Source of the DNA: Bacteroidales bacterium
GTDB lineage: Bacteria > Bacteroidota > Bacteroidia > Bacteroidales > F082
Length of the DNA stretch: 57,680 nucleotides
Direction: 5' to 3'
Assembly: GCA_024681295.1 (NCBI GenBank)
Contig: JAILBC010000091.1
Coordinates: 1-57,680 of the forward strand
This document shows, in pieces, positions 8,391-17,656 of the stretch. The translations under genes were made by a program, and so were the position numbers. How positions within the stretch are numbered: position 1 is the stretch's first letter; each line of letters opens with the position of its first letter. The notes beneath the pieces were generated by a model, which worked only from the letters and a program-made list of their open reading frames with translations, was not told where the DNA came from and ran no database searches.

Positions 8391-9181
8391 TAAAGGTTGT
8401 TTTTCTCAATATCCTTGAAATACTTCACAGTTCCGTAGGTCATCTCGTCGCAGGCTGCGTCGTCGCACACGATGATGCCTTGGGGGTGCATCTGCAGCAC
8501 GCTGACGGTCCACATCTGGCTAACGGCGCCTTCGATGGCGTGTGCCAGAGCGCGGGCCTTGCCGTGGCCGTTGGCCAGAATCATCACCTCACGGCTGTCC
8601 ATCACAGTACCCACACCAACGGTCAAAGCGGTCTTCGGCACCTTGTTGATGTCGTTCTCGAAGAAGCGCGAGTTGGCGATGATGGTGTCGGTGGTCAGGC
8701 TCTTCACGCGGGTGCGCGAGGTCAGGGAGCTGCCGGGTTCGTTGAAGGCGATGTGGCCGTCGGGGCCGATGCCGCCCATGAACAGGTCGATGCCGCCGTA
8801 GCTCTTGATTTTCGCTTCGTAGCGGGCGCACTCGGCTTCGAGGTCCTTGGCGTTGCCGTTGAGGATGTTGACGTTCTCCTTCTTGATGTCGATGTGCTTG
8901 AAGAAGTTGTTCCACATGAAGCTGTGGTAGCTCTCCGGGTGGTTCTCGGGGATCTGCACATATTCATCCATGTTGAAGGTCACCACGTTCTTGAAGGAGA
9001 CTTCTCCCTTCTTGTAAAGCTTCACCAGTTCCTTATAGGTGCCAATCGGCGTTGAGCCGGTGGGGAGACCCAGAATGAAGGGTTTTTTGGCGGTCGGCTT
9101 GAAGGCCTTGATGCGTTCAACAATATGGTTGGCTGCCCAACGCGACATCTTGTCATAATTCGGTTCAATGATTACTCTCAT
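8390..9181 (-). CDS. nagB: Glucosamine-6-phosphate deaminase
   Basis: A 263-residue enzyme of normal length. [15 protein letters not shown] is the phosphate-binding loop, [10 protein letters not shown] carries the catalytic Asp/Glu, and [19 protein letters not shown] carries the catalytic His. It converts GlcN-6-P to fructose-6-P and ammonium, at the branch between amino-sugar breakdown and UDP-GlcNAc synthesis. Its place at the head of a UDP-GlcNAc-using cluster fits control of the amino-sugar pool. Stop and next start overlap by one base, which suggests coupling to the wbpB-like gene. Confidence 0.95.
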   Translation of the reverse strand: MRVIIEPNYDKMSRWAANHIVERIKAFKPTAKKPFILGLPTGSTPIGTYKELVKLYKKGEVSFKNVVTFNMDEYVQIPENHPESYHSFMWNNFFKHIDIKKENVNILNGNAKDLEAECARYEAKIKSYGGIDLFMGGIGPDGHIAFNEPGSSLTSRTRVKSLTTDTIIANSRFFENDINKVPKTALTVGVGTVMDSREVMILANGHGKARALAHAIEGAVSQMWTVSVLQMHPQGIIVCDDAACDEMTYGTVKYFKDIEKNNL

Positions 9182-9185
9182 ATTA

Positions 9186-9220
9186 TTTAGAATTTAGAAT
9201 TTAGAAGTAAGAATTAAGAA
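9186..9220 (-). repeat. A/T-rich TTTAGAA-type repeat between nagB and the DUF4954 gene
   Basis: The plus strand holds TTTAGAA repeated, then GTAAGAATTAAGAA. It fills the 32-base gap between the two genes and supplies the stop codon of the DUF4954 gene at 9214-9216. It resembles the other short tandem units of this window but has more A/T. Confidence 0.5.
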
Positions 9221-11424
9221 TGATTACGGATTTTAATAATGGAGGCAATGAATTCCTCGGTTTCTTTTCTGATTTGTTTGACGAAGGAGACGTCTTCGAT
9301 CTTGCCGACGACAGCAATCTTCTCGGCTTCGTTGCGGAAGGTGGCGCTGCGGATGGGGTTTTCGTAGTCTTTCTTGCGCGACTCGTACACCTGGTCGCAG
9401 ATGAACTGTTGGATACGGATGGCTTTGTCGAGGCATTCGTTCCACATTTCCGCGGTCAGCACGTCGGTCTCGTCCTTGTAGAGGAACATCAGCGAGAAGT
9501 AAGCGTGACGGAGTTTTTCCATGCGGTAGCGTTTCCATAGCTCATTGTAGCGTTCGTGGATCTCTTTCCAGCTATTGAGCACACCAGTCTTGATATCGTC
9601 GCGCAGTTGGTCGACATCTTCTTCGGGCATGGTCTGACCGCCCAGGTTGATCCATTTGCGGAGGCGCTTGCCTTTCATCAGGCGGCTCAGGTTCTCGATG
9701 CTGGCTTCGTCGTGGTTTTCCAGGTAATGGACGATGTTCTTCACCGCATAGTAGACAATCATGTCGCCGTAGGCGTGATAGGCTTGGTAGGCTTTCAGGA
9801 TGCGTACCTTGCGTTTGCTCTTCTCAATATTCTCACCGAACACTTCCAGTTGTTTGCAGGTCTCGGGCTCGTTGTCGAGAAGGTTCTTGCCGACAGCACG
9901 GAGATCGTAGTACTCATGGGTGTCGGGGTCTTCGCCTTTGGAGCGCAGATAAGCCTTGGCCACCCACACCTCCAGCAGTTTGCGGGCTTCAATGGTCTCT
10001 TCCATGGTATCCGGTGCAAAGGTCTCGAACTCGATGTTCTGAATCTTGCGCTTACGGATGTCCCGTTTCTGATATTTCGAGGTGTTGCGAGCGATGGCGA
10101 ACATGTTGTACATCCACCAGTAGGCTGGCATGATCTCCAGTTCGTTGGTCTTGCTGTTGTTGTTGACGAGGCAGAACGGCAGCATGATGTTCATCTCGTT
10201 GGGATAGTCGGCCTTCGACAAGAGGGTGAAGGAGGCGAACTTCGACGAGTGTTTGATGCTGGAGCAGAGTCCCGGCCAGAAGCCACGGCTGGCGACGATT
10301 TCGCCGTCGGTGGCGCGGCTGTTGTGGTTGGAGCCCAAGGTGGCGCCAGCGGCCATGTTGCTCTGGCCCATCACACAGGCGGAGATCAGGAACGAGTTGT
10401 TGTGATGTTGCTCGTGCGAGGGGAAGATGAGGTTGTTGAGTACCTCGCAGCACGAAATGGTGGAGTTGTCACCCAGCACGGAATAGATAAGTCGTGCGCC
10501 GTACTTGAGGTTGCAGTTGTCGCCTAGCACGAAACGAGTGGCCACCACGGAGTAGAAGATGTGGCAGCCGTAGCCGGTGATGCCGTTGACGAGGATGACA
10601 CCCTCGCCGATTTGTGACGGCTCCTCTTCGGAGGAGTTGATGGTGACGTTCTTGAGTTTGCTGGCGCCTTTGATGTAGCAGTGCGGGCCAATCTTGGCGT
10701 CTTTCAGGATCCAGCAGTTCTTGATGACGGAGCCTTCGCCGACGGTGCCGTAATAGCCACGGTGCGTGTCAAAGGCTTCGTTGGTGATGTCGAACAGGCG
10801 TTGCTGGAGCGGCTTGTCGTCGACATATTTGGCCCAAAGGTAGGCATCGGCGGTGATCATGCCGTCGAAGGGCAGGATCTGGCGACCGCCGTTTTCGTTC
10901 ATCACTTCCAGCCACACGCGGACGTCTTCGGATTCACCCTCCTTGATGATGCCGTTGCCGAACTTGGAGTGGTCGGTAGTGCTGATTTCCTGCACATTGA
11001 AGAGAATGCAGTAGTCGCCAATGATATAGTTAGCCATATAGTGCACGTCGTGGATGGCGACGCTATCGCCGATGTCGCAGGAAATGATGCTACTGTTGGT
11101 GATGCCCACGGGGACGCGGAGGTCGTGATACTGGAGGATTTCGTTGGTGACGCTTCCGATGCGGCACAACCCGAAGAAGTGGTTGTTGCGAATCATGTTG
11201 GTGTCGAAGGTATCGGTCACCATGATCTCATCCCAGTTGGTCGCCGTGTTGCTGTTTTTCACCAGTCGCTCGATCTCGTCGGAGCGGAGGTGACGCCAGC
11301 CGTTGGCTGGCTTTTTGACTTGTTGGTTGCGATAGTAATACTCGTCATGTCCATCGTGGAGGTACTTCTCGTCGATGAAGTTTTTGTAGATTCTATCGTA
11401 TGGTAATAATGTTACTTTATCCAT
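9214..11424 (-). CDS. DUF4954 family protein with left-handed beta-helix
   Basis: A 736-residue cytoplasmic protein. The N-terminal third has hexapeptide-like turns (GDSVAIHDVHYMANYIIGDY, then IKNCWILKDAKIGPHCYIKG and VILVNGITGYGCHIF) that should form a left-handed beta-helix, as in nucleotide-sugar acyltransferases and pyrophosphorylases. The C-terminal third is mainly helical and charged. I recall this as the DUF4954 family, common in Bacteroidota and without known function. It sits between galE and nagB on the same strand, so a role in sugar-nucleotide or amino-sugar metabolism is reasonable but unproven. No signal peptide is present. Confidence 0.8.
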   Translation of the reverse strand: MDKVTLLPYDRIYKNFIDEKYLHDGHDEYYYRNQQVKKPANGWRHLRSDEIERLVKNSNTATNWDEIMVTDTFDTNMIRNNHFFGLCRIGSVTNEILQYHDLRVPVGITNSSIISCDIGDSVAIHDVHYMANYIIGDYCILFNVQEISTTDHSKFGNGIIKEGESEDVRVWLEVMNENGGRQILPFDGMITADAYLWAKYVDDKPLQQRLFDITNEAFDTHRGYYGTVGEGSVIKNCWILKDAKIGPHCYIKGASKLKNVTINSSEEEPSQIGEGVILVNGITGYGCHIFYSVVATRFVLGDNCNLKYGARLIYSVLGDNSTISCCEVLNNLIFPSHEQHHNNSFLISACVMGQSNMAAGATLGSNHNSRATDGEIVASRGFWPGLCSSIKHSSKFASFTLLSKADYPNEMNIMLPFCLVNNNSKTNELEIMPAYWWMYNMFAIARNTSKYQKRDIRKRKIQNIEFETFAPDTMEETIEARKLLEVWVAKAYLRSKGEDPDTHEYYDLRAVGKNLLDNEPETCKQLEVFGENIEKSKRKVRILKAYQAYHAYGDMIVYYAVKNIVHYLENHDEASIENLSRLMKGKRLRKWINLGGQTMPEEDVDQLRDDIKTGVLNSWKEIHERYNELWKRYRMEKLRHAYFSLMFLYKDETDVLTAEMWNECLDKAIRIQQFICDQVYESRKKDYENPIRSATFRNEAEKIAVVGKIEDVSFVKQIRKETEEFIASIIKIRNHS

Positions 11425-11475
11425 TGTGTTACTTTTCTGTTAATAAATGATTTCTAAACGCTCTTCCATCTTTTA

Positions 11476-11547
11476 TTACGGAAAAGGTCTGATAACGCCT
11501 TCGTAGCGTTCACCAGGTTTGACAATGGGTATCGTTTTCGTTCTCAT
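11476..11547 (-). CDS. Possible 23-residue ORF between galE and the DUF4954 gene
   Basis: The ATG at 11547 lies 3 bases after the galE stop (TGA GCC ATG), and the frame reads MRTKTIPIVKPGERYEGVIR and three more residues before TAA. The close coupling to galE is the only positive sign. I know no homologue, and it may be the decayed start of a lost gene or chance. Confidence 0.2.
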   Translation of the reverse strand: MRTKTIPIVKPGERYEGVIRPFP

Positions 11548-11550
11548 GGC

Positions 11551-12561
11551 TCAGTATCCGTTAGGGTTGTTATGCTGCCAGTTCCAAGCATCGCGGCACA
11601 TTTCCTCGAGGCCGTACTGAGCTTTCCATCCAAGTTCGCGTTCTGCTTTGGCGGGGTTGGAGTAACAGGTGGCAATGTCGCCTGCTCTTCGCGGTTTGAT
11701 GCTATAGTGGATTTTGATGCCATTGACTTTTTCGAAGGTCTGCACCAGTTGGAGCACCGAGTAGCCATGGCCAGTACCGAGGTTATAGACGGCGCAGCCG
11801 CAGTTTCTTTCAAGGGCTTTCAAGGCGGCCACATGACCTTTGGCGAGGTCTACCACGTGGATGTAGTCGCGGACGCCGGTGCCGTCGGGGGTGTCGTAGT
11901 CGTTGCCGAAGACTCCCAGCTCAGGACGTTTGCCCACGGCCACCTGGGTGACGTAGGGCATCAGGTTGTTGGGAATGCCGTTGGGGTTCTCTCCTATCCG
12001 GCCGCTCGGGTGGGCGCCGATGGGGTTGAAGTAACGCAGCAGTACGATGTTCCACTCCTTGTCAGCCTTCTGCATGTCCATCATGATTTCTTCCAGCATG
12101 CTCTTGGTTTGGCCATAGGGATTGGTACAATGGCCTTTGGGGCATTCTTCGGTGATGGGGATGATGGCTGGATCGCCGTACACCGTGGCTGAAGAGGAGA
12201 AGATGATGTTCTTGCAGCCGTGTTGGCGCATGACATCAAGCAATGTCAATGTGCCGCTGATGTTGTTTTCGTAGTATTCCCAGGGTTTCTCAACGCTTTC
12301 GCCCACGGCCTTCAGTCCAGCAAAGTGGATGCAGGCGTCGAATTGATAGGCCTCCATCACTTTGTTCAGTCCTTCGCGGTCGCGGATGTCCACCTGATAA
12401 AACGGAACCTTTTGTCCGGTGAGTTCCGCAACCCTCGCCAACGACTCTGGGTTGGAGTTGGAAAGGTTGTCGACGACAACGCTCTCGTGGCCCGCAGCAG
12501 CAAGCTCAATCAGGGTGTGGGAACCGATATAACCGGCACCGCCGGTGACTAAAATTCTCAT
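11551..12561 (-). CDS. galE: UDP-glucose 4-epimerase
   Basis: A 336-residue extended short-chain dehydrogenase if translation starts at ATG 12561 ([15 protein letters not shown]). An in-frame ATG 8 codons upstream would add residues not seen in the family. The Rossmann motif [19 protein letters not shown] and the catalytic YGQTK (Tyr-x3-Lys) are all present. It interconverts UDP-Glc and UDP-Gal, and some members also UDP-GlcNAc and UDP-GalNAc, giving precursors for the glycan cluster that follows. Divergent from tsaB, with back-to-back -7 boxes in the 69-base gap. Confidence 0.93.
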   Translation of the reverse strand: MRILVTGGAGYIGSHTLIELAAAGHESVVVDNLSNSNPESLARVAELTGQKVPFYQVDIRDREGLNKVMEAYQFDACIHFAGLKAVGESVEKPWEYYENNISGTLTLLDVMRQHGCKNIIFSSSATVYGDPAIIPITEECPKGHCTNPYGQTKSMLEEIMMDMQKADKEWNIVLLRYFNPIGAHPSGRIGENPNGIPNNLMPYVTQVAVGKRPELGVFGNDYDTPDGTGVRDYIHVVDLAKGHVAALKALERNCGCAVYNLGTGHGYSVLQLVQTFEKVNGIKIHYSIKPRRAGDIATCYSNPAKAERELGWKAQYGLEEMCRDAWNWQHNNPNGY

Positions 12562-12582
12562 GGCACATTTTTTTCCAACCAA

Positions 12583-12590
12583 CAAAAGTA
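12583..12590 (-). promoter_or_regulatory. -7 box for galE
   Basis: The minus strand reads TACTTTTG 22 bases upstream of the galE ATG at 12561. No TTG at the ideal spacing. Confidence 0.4.
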
Positions 12591-12604
12591 CAACATAATT
12601 TTAT

Positions 12605-12612
12605 TACTTTTG
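12605..12612 (+). promoter_or_regulatory. -7 box for tsaB
   Basis: TACTTTTG, 18 bases before the tsaB ATG at 12631, only 14 bases from the divergent galE box. The two polymerases probably compete for this short gap. Confidence 0.4.
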
Positions 12613-12630
12613 CAAAAAATATTATTAAAT

Positions 12631-13326
12631 ATGATTTTGTGTCTTGAAACGGCCACTCCAGTTTGCTCTGTGGCGCTGAACGACGGAACCAAAAATTTGG
12701 CGTTGCGCGAATGCAAAGGCCAAAATGCGCATTCAGAAAAAATAACCATTTATATTGATGAAGTTTTAAGGGAAGCAGGTATCAACTATCAACAATTGGA
12801 TGCTGTTGCCGTCAGCAAAGGTCCAGGGTCATATACGGGACTTCGCATTGGGGTGAGTACCGCAAAGGGCGTATGCTATGCTGCCGATAAACCTTTGATG
12901 GCGATTGACACGCTGCACGCTATGGCTTACGGAATGCGTGATCATTTGGGTGCCCAGCTTCAACCTTCTGACCTTTTGGTTCCGATGATCGATGCCCGTC
13001 GCATGGAGGTATATTGTTCCGTCTTTAACGCTTCGCTTGTTTCGCTTAAAAGCACCGAAGCCCTTGTGGTGGATGAACACAGTTTCGATGATTTGCTGGA
13101 TGGTCATCGGTTGTGGCTGTTTGGTGACGGTGCCCCGAAACTTAAAGTGTTGTTCAAAGAGGTCCCGCAGATTCAGATTGTAGACGACTTTGCTCCCTCC
13201 GCTGCCTATATGGCAACGCTTTCCGACCAGGCCTTGAAGGCTGGTGATTTCGTGGATGTGGCTTATTTTGAACCGTATTATTTGAAGGACTTTATCGCTG
13301 GAAAACCTCATGTCAAAGGACTATAG
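12631..13326 (+). CDS. tsaB: tRNA threonylcarbamoyladenosine biosynthesis protein TsaB
   Basis: A 231-residue ASKHA-fold protein. The start at 12631 gives MILCLETATPVCSVAL, the usual first strand. An upstream in-frame ATG at 12610 would lie inside the -7 box. VSKGPGSYTGLRIGVSTAKG near residues 60-80 is the family hallmark. TsaB joins TsaD and TsaE to make the t6A modification at position 37 of ANN-decoding tRNAs. The C-terminal part is longer than the minimal fold, as in other TsaB proteins. Confidence 0.92.
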   Translation: MILCLETATPVCSVALNDGTKNLALRECKGQNAHSEKITIYIDEVLREAGINYQQLDAVAVSKGPGSYTGLRIGVSTAKGVCYAADKPLMAIDTLHAMAYGMRDHLGAQLQPSDLLVPMIDARRMEVYCSVFNASLVSLKSTEALVVDEHSFDDLLDGHRLWLFGDGAPKLKVLFKEVPQIQIVDDFAPSAAYMATLSDQALKAGDFVDVAYFEPYYLKDFIAGKPHVKGL

Positions 13327-13360
13327 GGAGTGAAAAGTGGAAAGTGAAAAGTGAAAAGTT
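13326..13360 (+). repeat. AGTGAAA-type short tandem repeat directly before an ATG
   Basis: Units AGTGAAA and AGTGGAA repeat across 35 bases between the tsaB stop and the peptidase ATG at 13361. The repeat therefore forms the whole leader of the next gene. Confidence 0.7.
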
Positions 13361-14575
13361 ATGAAAAGACTTTGTTTGATACTATTTGGACTGGCGCTGG
13401 GTTTGACAGTGCAAGCGCAGCATTTGTTTGAGCATGACTATCCGATCGTTCAACAGGAAGATGCCCGAATTAGAAATCTGATGGATCAGGTCTCCAAAGA
13501 CAGTTTGGAGGCTACCATCAATCACATGCAATCGTATCACACCCGCCAGTGGGACAGCCGAATGGTGTATGAGGTTCAGGACTGGCTGTATGAGACTTAT
13601 CGCGGAATGGGCTTCGATTCTGTATTCTTGCACGATTTCACTTTTGTCCACCAAGACACGCTTCGGGAGACTTCGGACAATGTGATTGCCATCCAACGGG
13701 GACTGGTTTATCCCGACGAATATGTGGTTTGCGGCGCGCATTACGATTCCTATAATAAAACTCCCGGTCATCCCGATTCGCTATACGCACCTGGGGCAGA
13801 TGACAATGCCTCGGGTACCTCGGGGATCATTGAAACCGCCCGTTTGCTGAGCCAATGCAAGTTTGAACGTTCCGTCATGTACTGTGGCTGGGCTGCTGAA
13901 GAGGTGGGGCTGAAAGGCAGCGCCGCTTTTGCCAAGGATTGTGCCGACCAAAGACTGGACATTGTGGGTTATTTCAATCTTGATATGATTGGGTATTTGG
14001 AGGAAGGCCACCGACTTCACGTGAATTTGATGTATACCACACGGGATTCCCTTATCGCTGATTACGTGTATGACTTCAGCCATGTGTATTATCCAGACAT
14101 GCCAATCTGGCAAAGTTGGCTGGTTGGGGGCGACAGCGACTACTCCTCGTTCAACCGCAACGGTTATGCCGCGGTTCATCCTTTTGAGGACACCCACCAC
14201 TGCTCCCCCTACATCCACACCACCAGCGATGTGATGGGCGTAAGCGTCAACAACATGGATCAAGCGAAACGCTTCACTGAGTTGAATCTAGGATTAGTGG
14301 CCACTTTGGCTAGCCTTGTCAGCACTTCGGTAGACGAAACCGAAACGGATAACTTGATGATCTTTCCGAATCCAGCGACAGGTTGGTTGACGATCAAAGG
14401 ACCGGAGATTCAACAAATAGAAATCTATAATCTTTTAGGCCAGCGGGTGAAAAAAGAAACCTGCCACGGCTCGGCGGTCCAATTGGACGTTGCTTCGCTT
14501 GCGGCAGGTGTCTATGTACTGCGTGTGGTCGACGATGCGATGAATATCCATTCGCATCGCGTGGTGATCTATTAG
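13361..14575 (+). CDS. Exported M28-family zinc aminopeptidase with T9SS sorting domain
   Basis: A 404-residue protein with signal peptide ([20 protein letters not shown]). The M28 catalytic domain shows the co-catalytic zinc ligands: GAHYDS (His), PGADDNASG (bridging Asp), [10 protein letters not shown] (Glu pair), NLDMIGY (Asp) and PYIHTTSD (His). From about residue 325 the tail [14 protein letters not shown] through GVYVLRVV is a type A T9SS sorting domain, so the enzyme should cross the outer membrane and be anchored or released. It likely trims peptides outside the cell. Its last codon overlaps the stop of the convergent argF gene, so no terminator separates them. Confidence 0.9.
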   Translation: MKRLCLILFGLALGLTVQAQHLFEHDYPIVQQEDARIRNLMDQVSKDSLEATINHMQSYHTRQWDSRMVYEVQDWLYETYRGMGFDSVFLHDFTFVHQDTLRETSDNVIAIQRGLVYPDEYVVCGAHYDSYNKTPGHPDSLYAPGADDNASGTSGIIETARLLSQCKFERSVMYCGWAAEEVGLKGSAAFAKDCADQRLDIVGYFNLDMIGYLEEGHRLHVNLMYTTRDSLIADYVYDFSHVYYPDMPIWQSWLVGGDSDYSSFNRNGYAAVHPFEDTHHCSPYIHTTSDVMGVSVNNMDQAKRFTELNLGLVATLASLVSTSVDETETDNLMIFPNPATGWLTIKGPEIQQIEIYNLLGQRVKKETCHGSAVQLDVASLAAGVYVLRVVDDAMNIHSHRVVIY

Positions 14576-15573
14576 TCACCCAAGGTGGCCACCATCACAG
14601 CCTTGATGGTGTGCATACGGTTCTCGGCCTCGTCGAAGACGATGCTGTTCTCGCTCTCGAAGACATCTTCGGTCACCTCGATGCCGTTCAGGCCGAACTT
14701 CTCGTAAACATCGCGGCCAGCTTTGGTCTCAAGGTTGTGGTACGAAGGCAGGCAGTGCATGAATTTGCACTTGGGGTTGCCGGTCTTCTTCATCAGGGCG
14801 GCGTTGACCTGGTAGGGCATCAGCATATTGATGCGCTCTTTCCACACGCTGTCGGGTTCACCCATTGACACCCAGATGTCGGTGTAGATGAAGTCGAGGC
14901 CTTTCACGCCCTTCTCCACGTCGTCGGTGACGGTGAGCTTGGCGCCGGTTTCCTTGGCAATCTCCTGGCACTTCTTGACGAGGTCCTTAGCGGGCTGCAG
15001 TTTCTTGGGGGCGATGATACGGATATCCATACCCATCTTCACGCCACCAACCATCAGGCTGTTACCCATGTTGTAGCGGGCATCGCCAATATAGGCAAAC
15101 TTCACCTGGTTGAGGGGCTTGTCGGTATGCTCCTGGATGGTGAGGAAGTCGGCCAGGATCTGGGTGGGGTGAGCTTCAGCGGTAAGACCGTTCCAGACGG
15201 GGACGCCGGCATATTTGGCCAACTCCTCGACGGTGGCCTGGTCAAAGCCACGATACTCGATGCCGTCGAACATGCGACCCAACACGCGGGCGGTGTCTTT
15301 CATGCTCTCCTTGATGCCGATCTGGCTGCCGGTGGGACCGAGATAGGTCACATGGGCACCCTGGTCCTTGGCACCAACCTCGAAAGCGCAGCGGGTACGG
15401 GTCGAGGTCTTTTCGAAAATCAGGGCGATGTTCTTGCCCGTCAATTTGGGTTGTTCAGTGCCTGCATACTTGGCGGCCTTGAGGTCGGCGGCGAGTTTCA
15501 GGAAAAACTTGATCTCTTCCGGAGTGAAGTCCAAAAGCTTCAGGAAGTTTCTGTTTCTAAGATTGAAAGCCAT
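14572..15573 (-). CDS. argF: Ornithine carbamoyltransferase
   Basis: A 333-residue enzyme from ATG 15573 ([16 protein letters not shown]). The frame is open for 51 further codons upstream, but these cross the -7 box and do not resemble the family. [13 protein letters not shown] is the carbamoyl-phosphate loop, HPTQ near residue 140 the second, WVSMGE the ornithine-binding SMG loop and MHCLP the catalytic Cys loop. It makes citrulline from ornithine and carbamoyl phosphate. Other arginine genes are absent from the window. Confidence 0.92.
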   Translation of the reverse strand: MAFNLRNRNFLKLLDFTPEEIKFFLKLAADLKAAKYAGTEQPKLTGKNIALIFEKTSTRTRCAFEVGAKDQGAHVTYLGPTGSQIGIKESMKDTARVLGRMFDGIEYRGFDQATVEELAKYAGVPVWNGLTAEAHPTQILADFLTIQEHTDKPLNQVKFAYIGDARYNMGNSLMVGGVKMGMDIRIIAPKKLQPAKDLVKKCQEIAKETGAKLTVTDDVEKGVKGLDFIYTDIWVSMGEPDSVWKERINMLMPYQVNAALMKKTGNPKCKFMHCLPSYHNLETKAGRDVYEKFGLNGIEVTEDVFESENSIVFDEAENRMHTIKAVMVATLGD

Positions 15574-15615
15574 GTTTTTATGAATTAAGAGTTTAGATGT
15601 TTCAGAAAATCGCTG

Positions 15616-15623
15616 CAAAGGTA
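15616..15623 (-). promoter_or_regulatory. -7 box for argF
   Basis: The minus strand reads TACCTTTG 43 bases upstream of the argF ATG. A TTG lies 21 bases further upstream (15645-15647), close to the ideal 19. Confidence 0.5.
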
Positions 15624-15636
15624 CGCTTTTTTCCTT

Positions 15637-15644
15637 TATTTTTG
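15637..15644 (+). promoter_or_regulatory. -7 box immediately before the DUF3109 gene
   Basis: TATTTTTG ends only 5 bases before the ATG at 15650. If it is used, the transcript would start at or next to the initiation codon. Confidence 0.35.
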
Positions 15645-15649
15645 CAAAC

Positions 15650-16213
15650 ATGATTATTTTAGATAATGTAGTGGTTACCGATGGCTTTTTGAATGCCAAA
15701 TTCTGCTGCGATCTGCCGCGCTGCAAAGGCTGGTGTTGTGTGGAGGGCGACGCTGGAGCACCGCTCGAAGCGAACGAGATCGCTCAAATCGAGGACAACC
15801 TCGAAGCCATCAAAGCATATATGAGGCCAGAAGGCTTAAAGGTCATAGAAGATGGCGACGTATATGATTATGATGAAAATGGCGAACTGGTCACACCTTT
15901 GGTGAACGGTGCGGAGTGTGCGTTCGTTTATTTCCACGACAACGGCACCGCCCTTTGCGCTATTGAAAAAGCCTATCTAGAGGGTAAGTGCGACTTTTGG
16001 AAACCGATCTCCTGCCACCTCTACCCTATCCGATTGCTCGAAAAAGACGGTTTCACCCATATCCTTTATCACGAATGGAGCGTCTGCGTTCCAGCCATGC
16101 GCAAAGGCGCAAAGGAAGGTATTCCGCTGTGGAAGTTCCTCAAAGGATCGTTGATTCGGAAATTTGGGGAGGATTGGTATCGAAGGCTTGAGGAAATAAT
16201 AATCAAAGGGTGA
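15650..16213 (+). CDS. DUF3109 family protein, cysteine-rich metal-binding type
   Basis: A 187-residue cytoplasmic protein. Cysteines at 19, 20, 25, 29 and 30 ([13 protein letters not shown]) and further ones in [18 protein letters not shown] and [10 protein letters not shown] resemble the YkgJ/DUF3109 pattern, which is thought to hold zinc or an iron-sulfur cluster. EGDAGAPLE and HEWSVCVPA are family landmarks as I recall them. No reaction is known. It is divergent from argF and followed 19 bases later by a signal-peptide protein. Confidence 0.85.
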   Translation: MIILDNVVVTDGFLNAKFCCDLPRCKGWCCVEGDAGAPLEANEIAQIEDNLEAIKAYMRPEGLKVIEDGDVYDYDENGELVTPLVNGAECAFVYFHDNGTALCAIEKAYLEGKCDFWKPISCHLYPIRLLEKDGFTHILYHEWSVCVPAMRKGAKEGIPLWKFLKGSLIRKFGEDWYRRLEEIIIKG

Positions 16214-16232
16214 TAGCGTTAATAGGTGGTAC

Positions 16233-16931
16233 GTGAAAAGGTTTTTACTGATAGCGGTCCTATTGTTTCTTGGCCTTAGGCTCCTGGCCCAAGGACAAGA
16301 TGGCTTGGACGTGGAGAAAAGGATGCCTATCTTGGGTAAGATCGTTACCTCCGATAGTCTGCTGCCGGTACGAAACACCCATGTGATCAGCAAAATGGGG
16401 CACTGCGGCACCATCTCTAACCGTGAAGGCTTGTTTATTATCCCAGCCAGAATGGTCGATACGCTCTGGGTGAGCTGCCTCGGCTATAGCCGAAAACTAA
16501 TCCCCGTTGATTCCACCATGGCCAACATCGACACCTTACGCATTGTGTTGCATCGCGATACCATCGTACTCAAAGAAGTCACCATCCTGCCCTTCTACGA
16601 CTATGCCACCTTCAAGCAGATGATCATCGACATGCCCTCCAAACCCATGCCTCGTGAGATTCAGCGTCTCAATGAAGAACTGGCAGGAATGCGGTCGGGT
16701 AAAAAACGTGACCCCTATTTCAATTTTGAGAACGGGGGGTTCACGGCTAGTCCCATCCAGTATCTTTACGACAAGTACAACTTTAGTGCAAGGCGGCAAA
16801 ACAAGCTACTTCGAAATCGCCGCATGTTCAACGAAATCCTTAGGGAACAGGGCCGAACGGACGAACTCCTCCCCGACTCCATGGACTATGTCATAGAATA
16901 TAATTATTATATTTATGATACAATCAATTAA
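16233..16931 (+). CDS. Exported protein with carboxypeptidase-regulatory-like domain
   Basis: A 232-residue protein starting at GTG (16233), with a signal peptide ending near LLAQGQ. Residues 30-110 (ILGKIVTSDSLLPVRNTHVIS, then GTISNREGLF, then LWVSCLGYSRK) have the beta-sandwich pattern of CarboxypepD_reg-like domains that start TonB-linked and other Bacteroidota envelope proteins. The second half is basic and helical (ARRQNKLLRNRRMF) and ends in tyrosines. I recognise no enzyme motif. A structural envelope role is likely. Confidence 0.7.
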   Translation: MKRFLLIAVLLFLGLRLLAQGQDGLDVEKRMPILGKIVTSDSLLPVRNTHVISKMGHCGTISNREGLFIIPARMVDTLWVSCLGYSRKLIPVDSTMANIDTLRIVLHRDTIVLKEVTILPFYDYATFKQMIIDMPSKPMPREIQRLNEELAGMRSGKKRDPYFNFENGGFTASPIQYLYDKYNFSARRQNKLLRNRRMFNEILREQGRTDELLPDSMDYVIEYNYYIYDTIN

Positions 16932-16936
16932 ATTTC

Positions 16937-16944
16937 TATATTTG
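16937..16944 (+). promoter_or_regulatory. -7 box for comF
   Basis: TATATTTG (TAnnTTTG), 19 bases before the ATG at 16964. No clear -33 element. Confidence 0.35.
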
Positions 16945-16963
16945 CGGTTCAAAATCGCAATAA

Positions 16964-17656
16964 ATGAAATTTACTTGGATTGATGCTCTTATAGGATTGT
17001 TTTATCCTTCGGTGTGCGCCGCCTGCGGTAACACGCTGTATAAATGGGAAAACATCGTATGCACCCGATGCAAGACGTTTTTGCCCAAGACGGGTTATGC
17101 ATTGAACGAAGACAATCCCCTGGCGCGGATGTTTTACGGCAGAGTGCGGCTCAAAGCAGTGACCGCCTGCTTTTTCTTTTCCAAGGAAGGCAAGGTGCAG
17201 CACTTAATCCACGAATTGAAATACAAAGGCAATGCCGATGCAGGAATCTTCCTGGGCCAAGAGCTGGGTAAAAGCCTCAAGGACGCTCCGCTTTTTGAAA
17301 GTCTCGACTATTTAATTCCCGTGCCCTTGCATCCCAAAAGGGAAAAGGAACGTGGCTACAACCAGAGTCTGGTGATTGCTCGGGGCATTTCCGAAATGAC
17401 AGGCATTCCCCTTGGCGAAAAATATTTGGTGCGTTCGGTGAATACCGCCACCCAGACGCATAAATCGAAAGAGGAACGCTGGAAGAACGTGAAGGACATC
17501 TTTGAAGTGAGGAATCCAGAGCAACTTGAGGGCAAGTATGTGCTCTTGATCGACGACGTGCTCACCACAGGCGCCACGCTGGAGGCGTGTGCGTTGAAAT
17601 TAGCAACTATTCCAGGAATTACGATTAGCTGCGCCACTGCAGCTTGCGCTGGTTAA
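16964..17656 (+). CDS. comF: ComF family phosphoribosyltransferase-like protein
   Basis: A 230-residue protein. Cysteines 18, 21, 33 and 36 (CAAC and CTRC) form the N-terminal zinc finger. The PRTase core holds IPVPLHPKREKERGYNQS and the PRPP-binding loop LLIDDVLTTGAT. ComF proteins act in DNA uptake and recombination in competent bacteria, and are kept widely even where competence is unknown. The stop codon overlaps the stop of the convergent ABC gene by four bases. Confidence 0.9.
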   Translation: MKFTWIDALIGLFYPSVCAACGNTLYKWENIVCTRCKTFLPKTGYALNEDNPLARMFYGRVRLKAVTACFFFSKEGKVQHLIHELKYKGNADAGIFLGQELGKSLKDAPLFESLDYLIPVPLHPKREKERGYNQSLVIARGISEMTGIPLGEKYLVRSVNTATQTHKSKEERWKNVKDIFEVRNPEQLEGKYVLLIDDVLTTGATLEACALKLATIPGITISCATAACAG

